This document shows positions 1 to 7,938 of a stretch of 7,938 nt of DNA, in pieces. The notes below the pieces were generated by a model that saw only the letters and a list, made by a program, of their open reading frames with translations, was not told the DNA's origin and did not search any database. This DNA is from Actinomycetota bacterium. GTDB taxonomy: Bacteria; Actinomycetota; Thermoleophilia; Solirubrobacterales; Solirubrobacteraceae. Each line of letters opens with the position of its first letter. Position 1 is the stretch's first letter. The stretch is from contig SYBY01000192.1 in assembly GCA_005788585.1 (NCBI GenBank), positions 1-7,938 on the forward strand, written 5' to 3'. The translations under genes were made by a program, and so were the position numbers.

Positions 1-18
1 GTGGGCGAATGTAGCGCG

Positions 19-24
19 TAGGGT
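19..24 (+). promoter_or_regulatory. possible -10 element for gluQ
   Basis: TAGGGT fits the TAnnnT form of an actinobacterial -10 box and ends 8 bases before the GTG start of gluQ. That spacing would place the transcript start at or next to the start codon, giving a leaderless or nearly leaderless mRNA. No -35 hexamer is visible in the 18 bases available upstream. The call rests mainly on the similar placement of boxes before rnd and copZ. Confidence 0.3.
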
Positions 25-32
25 GCGGGGCC

Positions 33-962
33 GTGCTCACGCCCCACGGACGGTTCGCTCCCTCCCCCACCGGAACGCTGCATCTGGGGAACCTGCGGAC
101 CGCGCTGCTCGCGTGGCTGTTCGCCCGCAGCCAGGGGGCGCGTTTCCTCATGCGCGTCGAGGATCTCGACACCGGCCGGGTGCGGCGCGAGTACGAGACC
201 GCGCAGCTCGCCGACCTCGCGGCCATCGGGCTGGACTGGGACGGCGACGTGGTCCGCCAGTCCGAGCGGCTGGACCGGTACGCCGCGGCCGTCGCGTCGC
301 TCGACGCCGCCGGCCTGCTGTACCCGTGCTTCTGCACGAGACGCGAGATCCGCGACGCCGCCTCCGCGCCGCACGGTGCGCTGCCCGAAGGCGCGTACCC
401 GGGCACGTGCCGCGACCTCACGGCGGCCGAGCGCGCCGAACGGGAGCGAGCGGGGCGTCCCCCTGCGCTACGCCTGCGCGCGGGCGAGGCGCGCGTGGCC
501 TTCGACGACCGGCTGCTGGGCCGGGTCGAGGGCGTCGTCGACGACCTCGTCGTCCGCCGCAACGACGGCGCACCCGCGTATAACCTCGCGGTCGTGGTCG
601 ACGACGCCGCGCAGGACATCGGTGAGGTCGTGCGCGGCGACGATCTCGCCGAGACGACACCCCGCCAGCTGCACCTCGGGCGTGTCCTCGGCGCGTGGGA
701 ACCGGGGCGCGAGCCGCGCTTCGCCCACGTGCCGCTCGTGCTCGGTCCCGACGGCGCACGCCTGGCCAAGCGTCACGGCGCTGTCACGCTCGCCGACCGC
801 GCGGCCGCTGGCGAATCGGCCGTCCAGGTGCGAAGCCGGCTCGCCGTGTCGCTCGGTCTCGCCGCACCGGGCGAGACGCCGGACATGGACACGCTGCTCA
901 CGCGCTTCGATCCCACCCGCCTGCCCGGCGCGCCCACGGTGCTCGGCGAGGACCTCGACTGA
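33..962 (+). CDS. gluQ: glutamyl-Q tRNA(Asp) synthetase
   Basis: This 309-residue protein belongs to the truncated GluRS paralogues that activate glutamate and attach it to queuosine at the wobble position of tRNA(Asp); it lacks the anticodon-binding domain of true GluRS. Seen: class I signature FAPSPTG (8-14) followed by HLGN (17-20, the HIGH motif); CxC at 99-101 with Y122 and C126, matching the C-x-C...Y-x3-C zinc site of the family; LAKRHG (244-249), the KMSKS-equivalent loop. Length matches the E. coli enzyme (about 300). The GTG at 33 is the only usable start: an in-frame TAG lies at 12-14 and the catalytic motif begins at residue 8. The stop overlaps the next start (TGATG). With rnd downstream it forms a tRNA-linked cluster. 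The activity presupposes queuosine in the host, which cannot be checked here. Confidence 0.93.
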   Translation: MLTPHGRFAPSPTGTLHLGNLRTALLAWLFARSQGARFLMRVEDLDTGRVRREYETAQLADLAAIGLDWDGDVVRQSERLDRYAAAVASLDAAGLLYPCFCTRREIRDAASAPHGALPEGAYPGTCRDLTAAERAERERAGRPPALRLRAGEARVAFDDRLLGRVEGVVDDLVVRRNDGAPAYNLAVVVDDAAQDIGEVVRGDDLAETTPRQLHLGRVLGAWEPGREPRFAHVPLVLGPDGARLAKRHGAVTLADRAAAGESAVQVRSRLAVSLGLAAPGETPDMDTLLTRFDPTRLPGAPTVLGEDLD

Positions 963-1168
963 TGCGTTCGGCTCGGCTCTACCTGCCCATCGTCGTGTGC
1001 CTCGTGGTGATCGCCGCGGTCGCCCTGACCTCGAGCGCCGACGGGCTCGAGGGGCTGCTGCTCATCGCCGGCGCGGTGCTGGCGATCGCCGTGCTCGATC
1101 TCTTCTCCCGCCGCGCCGGAAAGACCCGGGACGATCGCAGTGCGCCACCCGGCCCCGAGCGCCGGTAG
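962..1168 (+). CDS. small two-helix membrane protein, unknown function
   Basis: A 68-residue protein that I do not recognise. It has two hydrophobic segments, about residues 7-23 and 30-48, joined by a short polar turn (SSADGLEG), and a basic, polar tail (RRAGKTRDD onward). The short charged N-terminus and the Arg/Lys-rich C-terminus suggest a hairpin with both ends in the cytoplasm. The ATG at 962 shares its A with the gluQ stop codon; GAGG at 948-951 is a possible ribosome site 10 bases upstream. Its TAG stop is part of a possible -10 box for rnd, whose ATG follows 11 bases later. The tight fit between gluQ and rnd, and a convincing transmembrane pattern with codons rich in third-position G/C, support a real gene. 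No function can be inferred beyond membrane location. Confidence 0.68.
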   Translation: MRSARLYLPIVVCLVVIAAVALTSSADGLEGLLLIAGAVLAIAVLDLFSRRAGKTRDDRSAPPGPERR

Positions 1169-1171
1169 GTT
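1166..1171 (+). promoter_or_regulatory. possible internal -10 element for rnd
   Basis: TAGGTT fits TAnnnT and ends 8 bases before the rnd ATG, as TAGGGT does before gluQ. Its first three bases are also the stop codon of the small membrane gene, so chance is a real alternative. No convincing -35 is seen. The same GGTAGG stretch could instead act as a weak ribosome site about 10 bases from the ATG. Confidence 0.25.
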
Positions 1172-1179
1172 TGCGCGCA

Positions 1180-2371
1180 ATGGACGATCTCGCCACCACC
1201 AGCGACATCGAGGAGGTCGCCGACGCGGCACGCGCGAGCGGACGCTTCGGTATCGACACGGAGTTCATGGGCGAGGGCCGCTACCGGTCGCTGCTCTGCG
1301 TCGTCCAGGTCGCGGTGGAGGACCCCGACGGCGAGGTGCGGGTCATCGTCGTCGACGCACTCGACGCCGACGTGGACGTCACGCCGCTGGCGGAGATCCT
1401 CGCCGACCCGGCCATCGAGGTCGTCATGCACGCCGCGCGCCAGGACGTCCCGCTGCTCAAGCGCACGTGGGACGTGCCGGTCACCAACCTGTTCGACACC
1501 CAGATCGCCGCGGGCTTCGCGGGCCTGCGCGCGCAGCTGGGTTACGACCCGCTCCTGCAGGAGATGCTCGGCGTCCGCCTGCGCAAGAGCGCGAGCTTCA
1601 CCAAGTGGGACCGGCGCCCCCTCACCCAGGAGCAGGTCCGCTACGCCCGCGAGGATGTCCTGCACCTGCTCCAGGTCGCGACGAAGCTCCAGGAGCGCCT
1701 GGAGGGCCTGGGCCGCTTGGAGTGGGCGCAGGAGGAGTGCCGCCCGCTGGAGGCGATCTCCGACCTGCGCGAGGTCGAGACCGTGTTCGCAAAGCTGCCG
1801 AAGATCAACGGGCTCGACCCCAAGGTCCGGGCCATCGCGTGGGAGCTCGCCGCGTGGCGCGAGGACACCGCCCGAGAGGCCGATCGCCCCGTCACGACGG
1901 TCCTCAACGACGCGGCCCTCGTGGAGATCGCCAAGCGCAAGCCGGCCGAGCAGCGCGATCTCGAGCAGATCCGCGGGCTGAACGAGGGGGCGCTGCGGCG
2001 CCGGGGCCGGTCGATCATCGAAGCGGTCAAGCGTGGCCGCGAACGCGATCCCGTCCCGAACACCGCGTCACGGCACATCCAGCCCGACGCGAAGGACGCG
2101 CCGCTCATCGCGCTGGCCGAGGCGCTCGTGCGCACCCGCGCGATGGATGCCGAACTCGCCTACGAACTGATCGCCGCGCGCGCCGACCTGCAGCGCATCG
2201 TCACCGCCGTGCGCATCGGTGCCGACACCGGCGCCGAGGCGCAGCCGGACATACGCACGTTGCAGGGCTGGCGCCGCGAACTGGTCGGCGAGGAGCTGCT
2301 CGAGCTTCTCCACGGCCGGCGCGAGCTGCGCGTCGGTGCGGACCTCGGCGTCGAGGTCCGCGCGCAGGACG

Positions 2372-2388
<17 letters not shown>
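1180..2388 (+). CDS. rnd: ribonuclease D (DEDDy 3'-5' exonuclease with HRDC region)
   Basis: This 402-residue protein fits RNase D, a cytoplasmic exonuclease that trims 3' ends of tRNA precursors and other small RNAs with two metal ions. Seen: Exo I in GIDTEF (D26, E28); Exo II in MHAARQD (H84, D89); Exo III in YAREDV (Y155, D159), so all four acidic residues and the DEDDy tyrosine are present. An HRDC-type helical region follows at about 211-290 (ending near LEQIRGLNEG), and residues 305-385 form a further helical part, as in the two HRDC-like modules of E. coli RNase D (375 residues). ATG 1180 lies 11 bases after the preceding stop and places Exo I at residue 26, as expected. Its last 17 bases overlap the end of the convergent ATPase gene. 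Next to gluQ it suggests a tRNA-maturation cluster. Confidence 0.93.
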
Positions 2389-4129
<1,741 letters not shown>

Positions 4130-4180
4130 CACACCGTGGATCGGCAGGACGGGGGTCCGGGTTGAGCCCTCCACGCCGCG

Positions 4181-4208
4181 TGGATACCCCCTAAGGGTAT
4201 GGTAGAAT
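4181..4208 (+). promoter_or_regulatory. promoter of the copZ-copA operon
   Basis: TGGATA (4181-4186, 4 of 6 matches to TTGACA) and TAGAAT (4203-4208, 5 of 6 to TATAAT) are separated by 16 bases. The -10 box ends 7 bases before the copZ ATG at 4216, so transcription should begin at about 4215-4216, making the copZ message leaderless or nearly so. GGAG at 4210-4213 is only 2 bases from the ATG, too close for a normal ribosome site. The CsoR-type operator fills the spacer, a placement that suits repression by blocking RNA polymerase. Confidence 0.65.
4184..4200. promoter_or_regulatory. CsoR-type copper-responsive operator
   Basis: ATACCCCCTAAGGGTAT is an inverted repeat with 6-base arms (ATACCC / GGGTAT) around CCTAA. 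C-tract/G-tract palindromes ending in TA are characteristic of operators bound by CsoR/RcnR-family repressors, which release DNA when Cu+ binds. It lies between the -35 and -10 boxes, directly before copZ. No csoR gene is present, so the repressor would act in trans. The site is also close to the start of the divergent ATPase gene, which could be affected. Confidence 0.75.
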
Positions 4209-4215
4209 CGGAGCC

Positions 4216-4425
4216 ATGTCCGCCAGCACCACCCGTGTCTACACCGTCTCCGGCATGACCTGCGACCACTGCGTCCGGTCGGTCGTCGAGGAAGTCTCCG
4301 AGATTCCCGGCGTGTCCGCGGTCGATGTCGAGCTCGCCACCGGCCGCGCGGAGGTCACCGGCGAGAACCTCAGCGATGACGCGATCCGCGCCGCCATAGC
4401 CGAGGCGGGGTACGAGGCGGCCTGA
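4216..4425 (+). CDS. copZ: copper chaperone CopZ (HMA-domain protein)
   Basis: This 69-residue cytosolic protein is a single heavy-metal-associated domain. CopZ binds Cu+ through two cysteines and passes it to the N-terminal HMA domain of CopA or to the CsoR repressor. Seen: GMTCDHC (13-19, ligands C16 and C19), the beta-alpha-beta-beta-alpha-beta length expected of the ferredoxin-like fold, and AGYEA near the end, a usual HMA ending. The His between the cysteines (CDHC) is common in CopZ chaperones, while the pump downstream has CASC. ATG 4216 is the only sensible start; an ATG at 4199 is in another frame. First gene of the operon, 7 bases after the predicted -10 box; its TGA overlaps the start of the next gene. 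Confidence 0.93.
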   Translation: MSASTTRVYTVSGMTCDHCVRSVVEEVSEIPGVSAVDVELATGRAEVTGENLSDDAIRAAIAEAGYEAA

Positions 4426-5270
4426 TGGCCGCGCCGGCCAAGCTCGCCGGATTCGCCGCGCTGCTCGTGGCCGTCTTCGCCCTCGCGTCGTTGGCCGGGG
4501 CGGCGATCGACCCCGCACCGCGGTCGTCCGGCCAGGCCGATGCGGAGCACGCCGCCGAACCCGCCGGCCACGGCGCCCCACAGCCGGTGCGCGGCCTCGC
4601 GGTCGCCGACGGCGGACTGCGGCTCGCGCTGGATACCCCAGAAGTCCCCCGTAGTACGCGCACCACGCTGCGGCTGCGCATCCTCGACGCCGGCGGCGAC
4701 GCCGTGCGCGAGTTCGACGTCGAGCACGAGCGCCGGATGCACCTCATCGTCGTCCGGCGTGACCTCACCGGCTTCCAGCACCTCCACCCGCGCCTCGGCG
4801 CCGATGGCACGTGGTCGGTCCCGATCAGCCTGGACGAGCCTGGCTCCTACCGCGTCCTCGCTGACTTCTCGCACGACGGGACCGCCCGGACCCTGGGCGC
4901 GGATCTGCGGGTCAGCGGGGCTGCGGCACTGCAGCCGCTGCCAGCTCCTGCGGCGATGTCGGCGGCGGGCGGCGGCCTGCGCGTGGACCTCGACGCCCCG
5001 GCGCTCCGTTCCGGGCGCGAAGCCGACCTGCGCTTCGCCGTGACCCGCGGCGGCACGCCGGTGACGCCGCAGCCGTATCTCGGCGCCCGCGGGCACCTCG
5101 TCGCCCTGCGCGAGGGCGACCTGGCGTTCCTGCACGTCCACCCCGTCTCCGACGACGGCGCGGCGTTCGCCGTGACGTTCCCCTCGGCGGGCCGGTACCG
5201 GCTGTTCCTCCAGGTCCGCGTCGACGGCCGCGTGCGCACCGCACCGTTCACGGTGGAGGTGCCGCGATGA
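4425..5270 (+). CDS. exported or membrane-anchored protein with duplicated H-x12-H-x-H-P domain, likely metal-binding
   Basis: This 281-residue protein is not one I can name. A hydrophobic segment at about 8-27 is a signal peptide or membrane anchor, followed by a His-containing linker (H42, H49). The rest is two copies of one domain, about 56-165 and 176-279. Each has GLRL/GLRVDLD-type beta strands, then His-Leu (H106; H224), 13 residues later H-x-H-P (H119, H121; H237, H239), a short acidic Gly turn, G-x-Y-R (140-143; 256-259) and an R-T-containing final strand. The fold looks all-beta, Ig-like or CopC/YtkA-like by inference. There is no cysteine, which suits an oxidising extracytoplasmic site. 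GAGG at 4414-4417 lies 7 bases before the ATG. Overlaps with copZ upstream and copA downstream imply coupled translation. Probable role: binding or handing over copper outside the membrane. The function is inferred from context. Confidence 0.85.
   Translation: MAAPAKLAGFAALLVAVFALASLAGAAIDPAPRSSGQADAEHAAEPAGHGAPQPVRGLAVADGGLRLALDTPEVPRSTRTTLRLRILDAGGDAVREFDVEHERRMHLIVVRRDLTGFQHLHPRLGADGTWSVPISLDEPGSYRVLADFSHDGTARTLGADLRVSGAAALQPLPAPAAMSAAGGGLRVDLDAPALRSGREADLRFAVTRGGTPVTPQPYLGARGHLVALREGDLAFLHVHPVSDDGAAFAVTFPSAGRYRLFLQVRVDGRVRTAPFTVEVPR
5255..5259 (+). promoter_or_regulatory. ribosome binding site of copA
   Basis: GGAGG, 7 bases before the copA ATG at 5267, lies inside the last codons of the preceding gene. 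It is the strongest Shine-Dalgarno sequence seen in the operon and contrasts with copZ, which has none at a workable distance. It decides this ATG as the start of copA. Confidence 0.8.
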
Positions 5271-7471
5271 GCGTCGAGCACGTGGAGCTCCCGATCGACG
5301 GGATGACCTGCGCCTCGTGCGCGAACCGCATCGAGCGCAAGCTCAACAAGCTCGACGGCGTGGCGGCGACGGTGAACTACGCCACGGAGCGCGCGACCGT
5401 CGACTACGACCCGCAGGCGGTGGCCCCCGAGGACCTGATCGAGACGGTGCGCACCGCGGGCTACGACGCCCGGCTGCCCGAGGCGCAGGCCATGGACGAC
5501 CAGGCCCACGGCTCGCCGCTGCGCGACCGTCTCCTGATCTCCGCGGCGCTGACCCTCCCGGTCCTCCTCCTCTCGATGATCCCGCCGCTGCAGTTCGACT
5601 TCTGGCAGTGGGCGGCGCTGGCACTCGCCTCCCCGGTCGTCGTGTGGGGCGCGTGGCCGTTCCACCGCGCGGCGTGGCTGAACGCCCGCCACGCGACGGC
5701 GACGATGGACACGCTCGTCTCGATGGGCGTTCTCGCCGCGTGGCTGTGGTCGCTCTACGCCCTGTTCCTCGGCGACGCGGGGATGAGCGGGATGACGATG
5801 ACGTTCTCCTGGCTGCCCGACGAGGCGGGCGCGACGGACGAGATCTACCTCGAGGTCGGCTCCGCGGTCACGGTCTTCATCCTCGCCGGCCGCTACTTCG
5901 AAGAGCGCGCCAAGCGGCGGGCGGGCGCCGCGCTGCAGGCACTGCTCGAGCTCGGCGCCAAGGACGTCGCGATCCTCGGCGCCGACGGGACCGAGCAGCG
6001 CGTGCCCGTCGAGCAGCTCCAGCCTGGCGACCGCTTCGTCGTCCGGCCCGGCGAGAAGGTCGCTACCGACGGCGTGGTCATCGAGGGCCGCTCGGCCGTC
6101 GACCAGTCGCTGCTCACCGGCGAGTCGGCCCCGGTCGAGAAGGCCCCGGGCGACGACGTCGCGGGGGCGACGGTCAACGCCGGCGGGCGCCTGGTCGTGC
6201 AGGCCACGAAGGTCGGCGCGGACACCGCGCTGGCACAGATCGCACGACTCGTCACCGACGCCCAGTCGGGCAAGGCTCCGGTCCAGCGTCTGGCCGACCG
6301 CGTGTCGGGCGTCTTCGTGCCCGTCGTCATCGCCATCGCGGTCGCGACACTGGGCTTCTGGCTCGGCGCCGGCGAGAGCACGACCTTCTCGCTCACCGCC
6401 GCCGTCGCCGTCCTGATCATCGCCTGCCCCTGTGCTCTGGGCCTGGCCACCCCCACCGCGTTGCTCGTCGGCACCGGCCGCGGCGCGCAGCTCGGTCTCC
6501 TCATCAAGGGCCCGGAGATCCTCGAGTCCACCCGCAGGGTCGACACGATCGTCCTCGACAAGACCGGGACGGTGACCACCGGCCGGATGGCCGTGGTCGC
6601 GGCCGTCGCCGCGCCCGGCCACGACGAGGAGACGCTGCTGCGGCTGGCCGGCGCCGTCGAAACGGCGTCCGAGCACCCGGTCGGCCGCGCGATCGCCACG
6701 GCCGCCCGCGACCGGGTCGGCACGCTGCCCGCCGTCGAGGGCTTCGCCAACCGTGAGGGCCTCGGCGTCGAGGGCGACGTCGAGGGACGCCACGTCCGGA
6801 TCGGCCGGCCGGCGTTCGCCGGGACCGCACCCGGACTCGACGCGGCGCACACAGAGGCCGAGGCCGCCGGGCAGACGGTGGTGGCCGTCGCCGCGGACGA
6901 CGAGGTCCTCGGGCTCGTCGCGGTGGCCGACACCGTCAAGCCGACCTCCGCCGCGGCGATCGCCCGACTGCGCGCCCTCGGGCTGCGCCCCATCCTGCTC
7001 ACCGGTGACAACGCTGCGACCGCCGCCGCGGTCGGCACGGAGGTCGGCATCGACGAGGTCATCGCCGAGGTGCTGCCCGCCGACAAGGCCGGCGTCGTCG
7101 CCCGGCTGCAGGAGGACGGCCACGTCGTCGCCATGGTCGGCGACGGCGTCAACGCCGCCCCCGCACTGGCCCAGGCCGACCTCGGGCTGGCGATCGGCAC
7201 GGGCACCGACGTCGCGATCGAGGCGTCGGACCTCACCCTCGTCTCCGGCGACCTGCACGCGGCCGCGGACGCGATCCGCCTGTCCCGAGCGACGCTGCGC
7301 ACCATCCGCCAGAACCTCGTCTGGGCGTTCGGCTACAACGTCGCCGCCCTCCCCCTGGCCGCCGCCGGCCTGCTCAACCCGCTCGTGGCGGGCGCCGCGA
7401 TGGGACTCTCGAGCGTGTCGGTCGTGGCCAACGCGCTGCGCCTGCGTCGGTTCCGCTCCGAAGTCCGGTAG
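5267..7471 (+). CDS. copA: copper-exporting P1B-type ATPase CopA
   Basis: This 734-residue Cu+ pump moves copper out of the cytoplasm with ATP. Seen in order: one HMA domain (4-68) with GMTCASC (12-18); eight predicted membrane helices (about 88-106, 113-136, 148-168, 192-210, 346-366, 376-398, 683-701, 704-721); actuator TGES (284-287); CPC (387-389) in helix 6; phosphorylation DKTGT (431-435, D431); SEHP (468-471) and GLGVEG (498-503) in the nucleotide domain; TGDN (579-582); then GYN (689-691) and M712 with S715-S716, as expected for the Cu+-specific P1B-1 class. Odd: the hinge motif usually written GDGxNDxP reads GDGVNAAP (625-632), with Ala629 for the near-invariant Asp. A Met cluster (M173, M176, M178) lies in the first external loop. 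The start overlaps the upstream stop (ATGA). Confidence 0.96.
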   Translation: MSVEHVELPIDGMTCASCANRIERKLNKLDGVAATVNYATERATVDYDPQAVAPEDLIETVRTAGYDARLPEAQAMDDQAHGSPLRDRLLISAALTLPVLLLSMIPPLQFDFWQWAALALASPVVVWGAWPFHRAAWLNARHATATMDTLVSMGVLAAWLWSLYALFLGDAGMSGMTMTFSWLPDEAGATDEIYLEVGSAVTVFILAGRYFEERAKRRAGAALQALLELGAKDVAILGADGTEQRVPVEQLQPGDRFVVRPGEKVATDGVVIEGRSAVDQSLLTGESAPVEKAPGDDVAGATVNAGGRLVVQATKVGADTALAQIARLVTDAQSGKAPVQRLADRVSGVFVPVVIAIAVATLGFWLGAGESTTFSLTAAVAVLIIACPCALGLATPTALLVGTGRGAQLGLLIKGPEILESTRRVDTIVLDKTGTVTTGRMAVVAAVAAPGHDEETLLRLAGAVETASEHPVGRAIATAARDRVGTLPAVEGFANREGLGVEGDVEGRHVRIGRPAFAGTAPGLDAAHTEAEAAGQTVVAVAADDEVLGLVAVADTVKPTSAAAIARLRALGLRPILLTGDNAATAAAVGTEVGIDEVIAEVLPADKAGVVARLQEDGHVVAMVGDGVNAAPALAQADLGLAIGTGTDVAIEASDLTLVSGDLHAAADAIRLSRATLRTIRQNLVWAFGYNVAALPLAAAGLLNPLVAGAAMGLSSVSVVANALRLRRFRSEVR

Positions 7472-7493
7472 ACTTCGTCTCCAGAAGGAAGTC
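7459..7493 (+). repeat. overlapping inverted repeats at the end of copA
   Basis: CGAAGTC (7459-7465) pairs with GACTTCG (7471-7477) as a 7-bp stem with a 5-base loop around the copA stop codon. A further GAAGTC at 7488-7493 can pair instead with GACTTC (7471-7476), so the two hairpins exclude each other. No T-run follows, so it is not a classical intrinsic terminator. It might mark the operon end, protect the mRNA or be chance. TAGACT (7469-7474) within it also fits the TAnnnT -10 form, for the downstream frame. Confidence 0.4.
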
Positions 7494-7518
7494 AAGCGGA
7501 CCGAAGGGAAGCACCGCG

Positions 7519-7896
7519 ATGAGCGTCGCCGCCGCACCAGCACGGCTGGAGGATCTCCGGGCCATGGCCCAGGAGCTCGGCGCGCTGCTCGACCCGGAGC
7601 ACGTTCCCGCGCCCGACGACCGCGCGCGCTGGGTGGCCGAGCTCGAGGACCGCGTCTACGCGCTGTCCGCCGCCCTGCCCGAGGGCATCGCCCATCGCAC
7701 CATCCTGAACGACACCACCCCGGAAAAGGGCCTGGCCCGGTTCCTGGCGGCGCTTCAGCCCGCCCCATCGGCGCCGGTCAGGGCAGAGCGATGCAGCAGG
7801 CGGACACGGCCATCAAGGAGATGGTCGCCGGCCGCAACAAGAACATCCATGAGACGATGCTCGCCATCGAGCGCGCCGACTCGTCCCTCAAGTTGA
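7519..7896 (+). CDS. unrecognised protein; coding signal lost after about residue 87
   Basis: ATG 7519 has a good ribosome site, AAGGGAAG at 7504-7511, 7 bases upstream, and lies 47 bases after copA. The frame stays open for 125 codons. Residues 1-87 look like a genuine, mainly helical, acidic protein (for example LEDLRAMAQELGALLD, 10-25) with third-position G/C codons, but I recognise no family. From about residue 88 the translation becomes Arg/Ser/Pro-rich (ERCSRRTRPSRRW) because the real coding there is in the frame of FliE. So the true C-terminus is unknown: either the protein is cut by a frameshift or a sequence join, or it continues into the FliE-like segment. The gene may be the intact neighbour of copA broken by an artefact. 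Confidence 0.45.
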   Translation: MSVAAAPARLEDLRAMAQELGALLDPEHVPAPDDRARWVAELEDRVYALSAALPEGIAHRTILNDTTPEKGLARFLAALQPAPSAPVRAERCSRRTRPSRRWSPAATRTSMRRCSPSSAPTRPSS

Positions 7897-7938
7897 TGAT
7901 GCAGGTCCGCAACAAGGTCCTGGATGCGTATCGTGAAA
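7791..7938 (+). CDS. fliE: flagellar hook-basal body protein FliE, C-terminal part, runs off the window
   Basis: From ATG 7791 the frame encodes 49 residues to the window edge. ADTAIKEMVAGRN, IHETMLAIERAD and LKLMMQVRNKVLDAYRE match the conserved C-terminal helices of FliE, the junction protein linking the MS ring to the flagellar rod. FliE is usually about 100 residues, so roughly 40 N-terminal residues are missing if this ATG is the start. The frame is open upstream without a stop to at least 7500, but the residues there (Pro/Gly/Arg-rich) are not FliE-like. AGGG at 7780-7783 could be a ribosome site. Local G+C is about 59% by hand count against about 75% just before. It is either a broken or late-started fliE, or a segment joined from another genome. 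Confidence 0.7.
   Translation, partial: MQQADTAIKEMVAGRNKNIHETMLAIERADSSLKLMMQVRNKVLDAYRE

Noticed and set aside
376..1179. Upstream extension of rnd to 376
   Set aside because: The added stretch is Ser/Arg/Pro-rich and overlaps gluQ in another frame; Exo I lies 26 residues after ATG 1180, as expected for the family.
7459..7500. Intrinsic terminator after copA
   Set aside because: The stem is short and no T-run follows it.
7724..7730. AAAAGGG as a programmed -1 slippery site joining the 7519 frame to FliE
   Set aside because: It does not fit the X-XXY-YYZ pattern, and coding quality stays in the first frame for another ~50 bases.
4847..7768. A 973-codon open frame on the minus strand, opposite copA and the exported protein
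   Set aside because: Antisense shadow of high-GC genes: its translation is Gly/Arg/Asp/His-rich with no motif, while the plus strand encodes complete CopA motifs.

Overview
The window is about 70% G+C or more by eye, with dense genes, GTG and ATG starts, overlapping ATGA junctions and TAnnnT-type -10 boxes close to start codons. Together with the copper genes under a CsoR-type operator, this suggests a high-GC actinobacterium. Thermoleophilia (Solirubrobacterales-like) is my best guess, from the general look of the RNase D and GspE/PilB proteins, but that is recognition and not a test. The last ~150 bases are clearly less G+C-rich (about 59% by hand count) and may not belong to the same genome.

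Layout. (1) 33-2388, plus strand: glutamyl-Q tRNA(Asp) synthetase (gluQ), a 68-residue two-helix membrane protein whose start overlaps the gluQ stop, and ribonuclease D (rnd) with a DEDDy exonuclease domain and HRDC region. Two of the three act on tRNA. (2) 2372-4129, minus strand: a single GspE/PilB-type secretion or pilus ATPase. It converges on rnd with a 17-base overlap of coding ends and has no assembly partner beside it. (3) 4181-7471, plus strand: a copper operon. A CsoR-type operator (4184-4200) lies inside a promoter whose predicted start point falls on or next to the copZ ATG, so the mRNA may be leaderless. The genes copZ (copper chaperone), a 281-residue exported protein with two copies of a domain carrying an H-x12-H-x-H-P signature, and copA (Cu+ P1B-ATPase) follow, joined by ATGA overlaps. 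(4) 7472-7938: a short intergenic stretch with alternative hairpins, then an unrecognised reading frame that gives way, in another frame, to the C-terminal part of a flagellar FliE protein running off the window.

How they work together: CopZ would carry cytosolic Cu+ to CopA, CopA would pump it across the membrane, and the cysteine-free duplicated-domain protein would handle metal on the outside. The CsoR-type repressor that would read the operator is not encoded here. The duplicated exported protein, translationally locked between chaperone and pump, is the most interesting component. The frame and composition switch near 7780 is the main quality warning.
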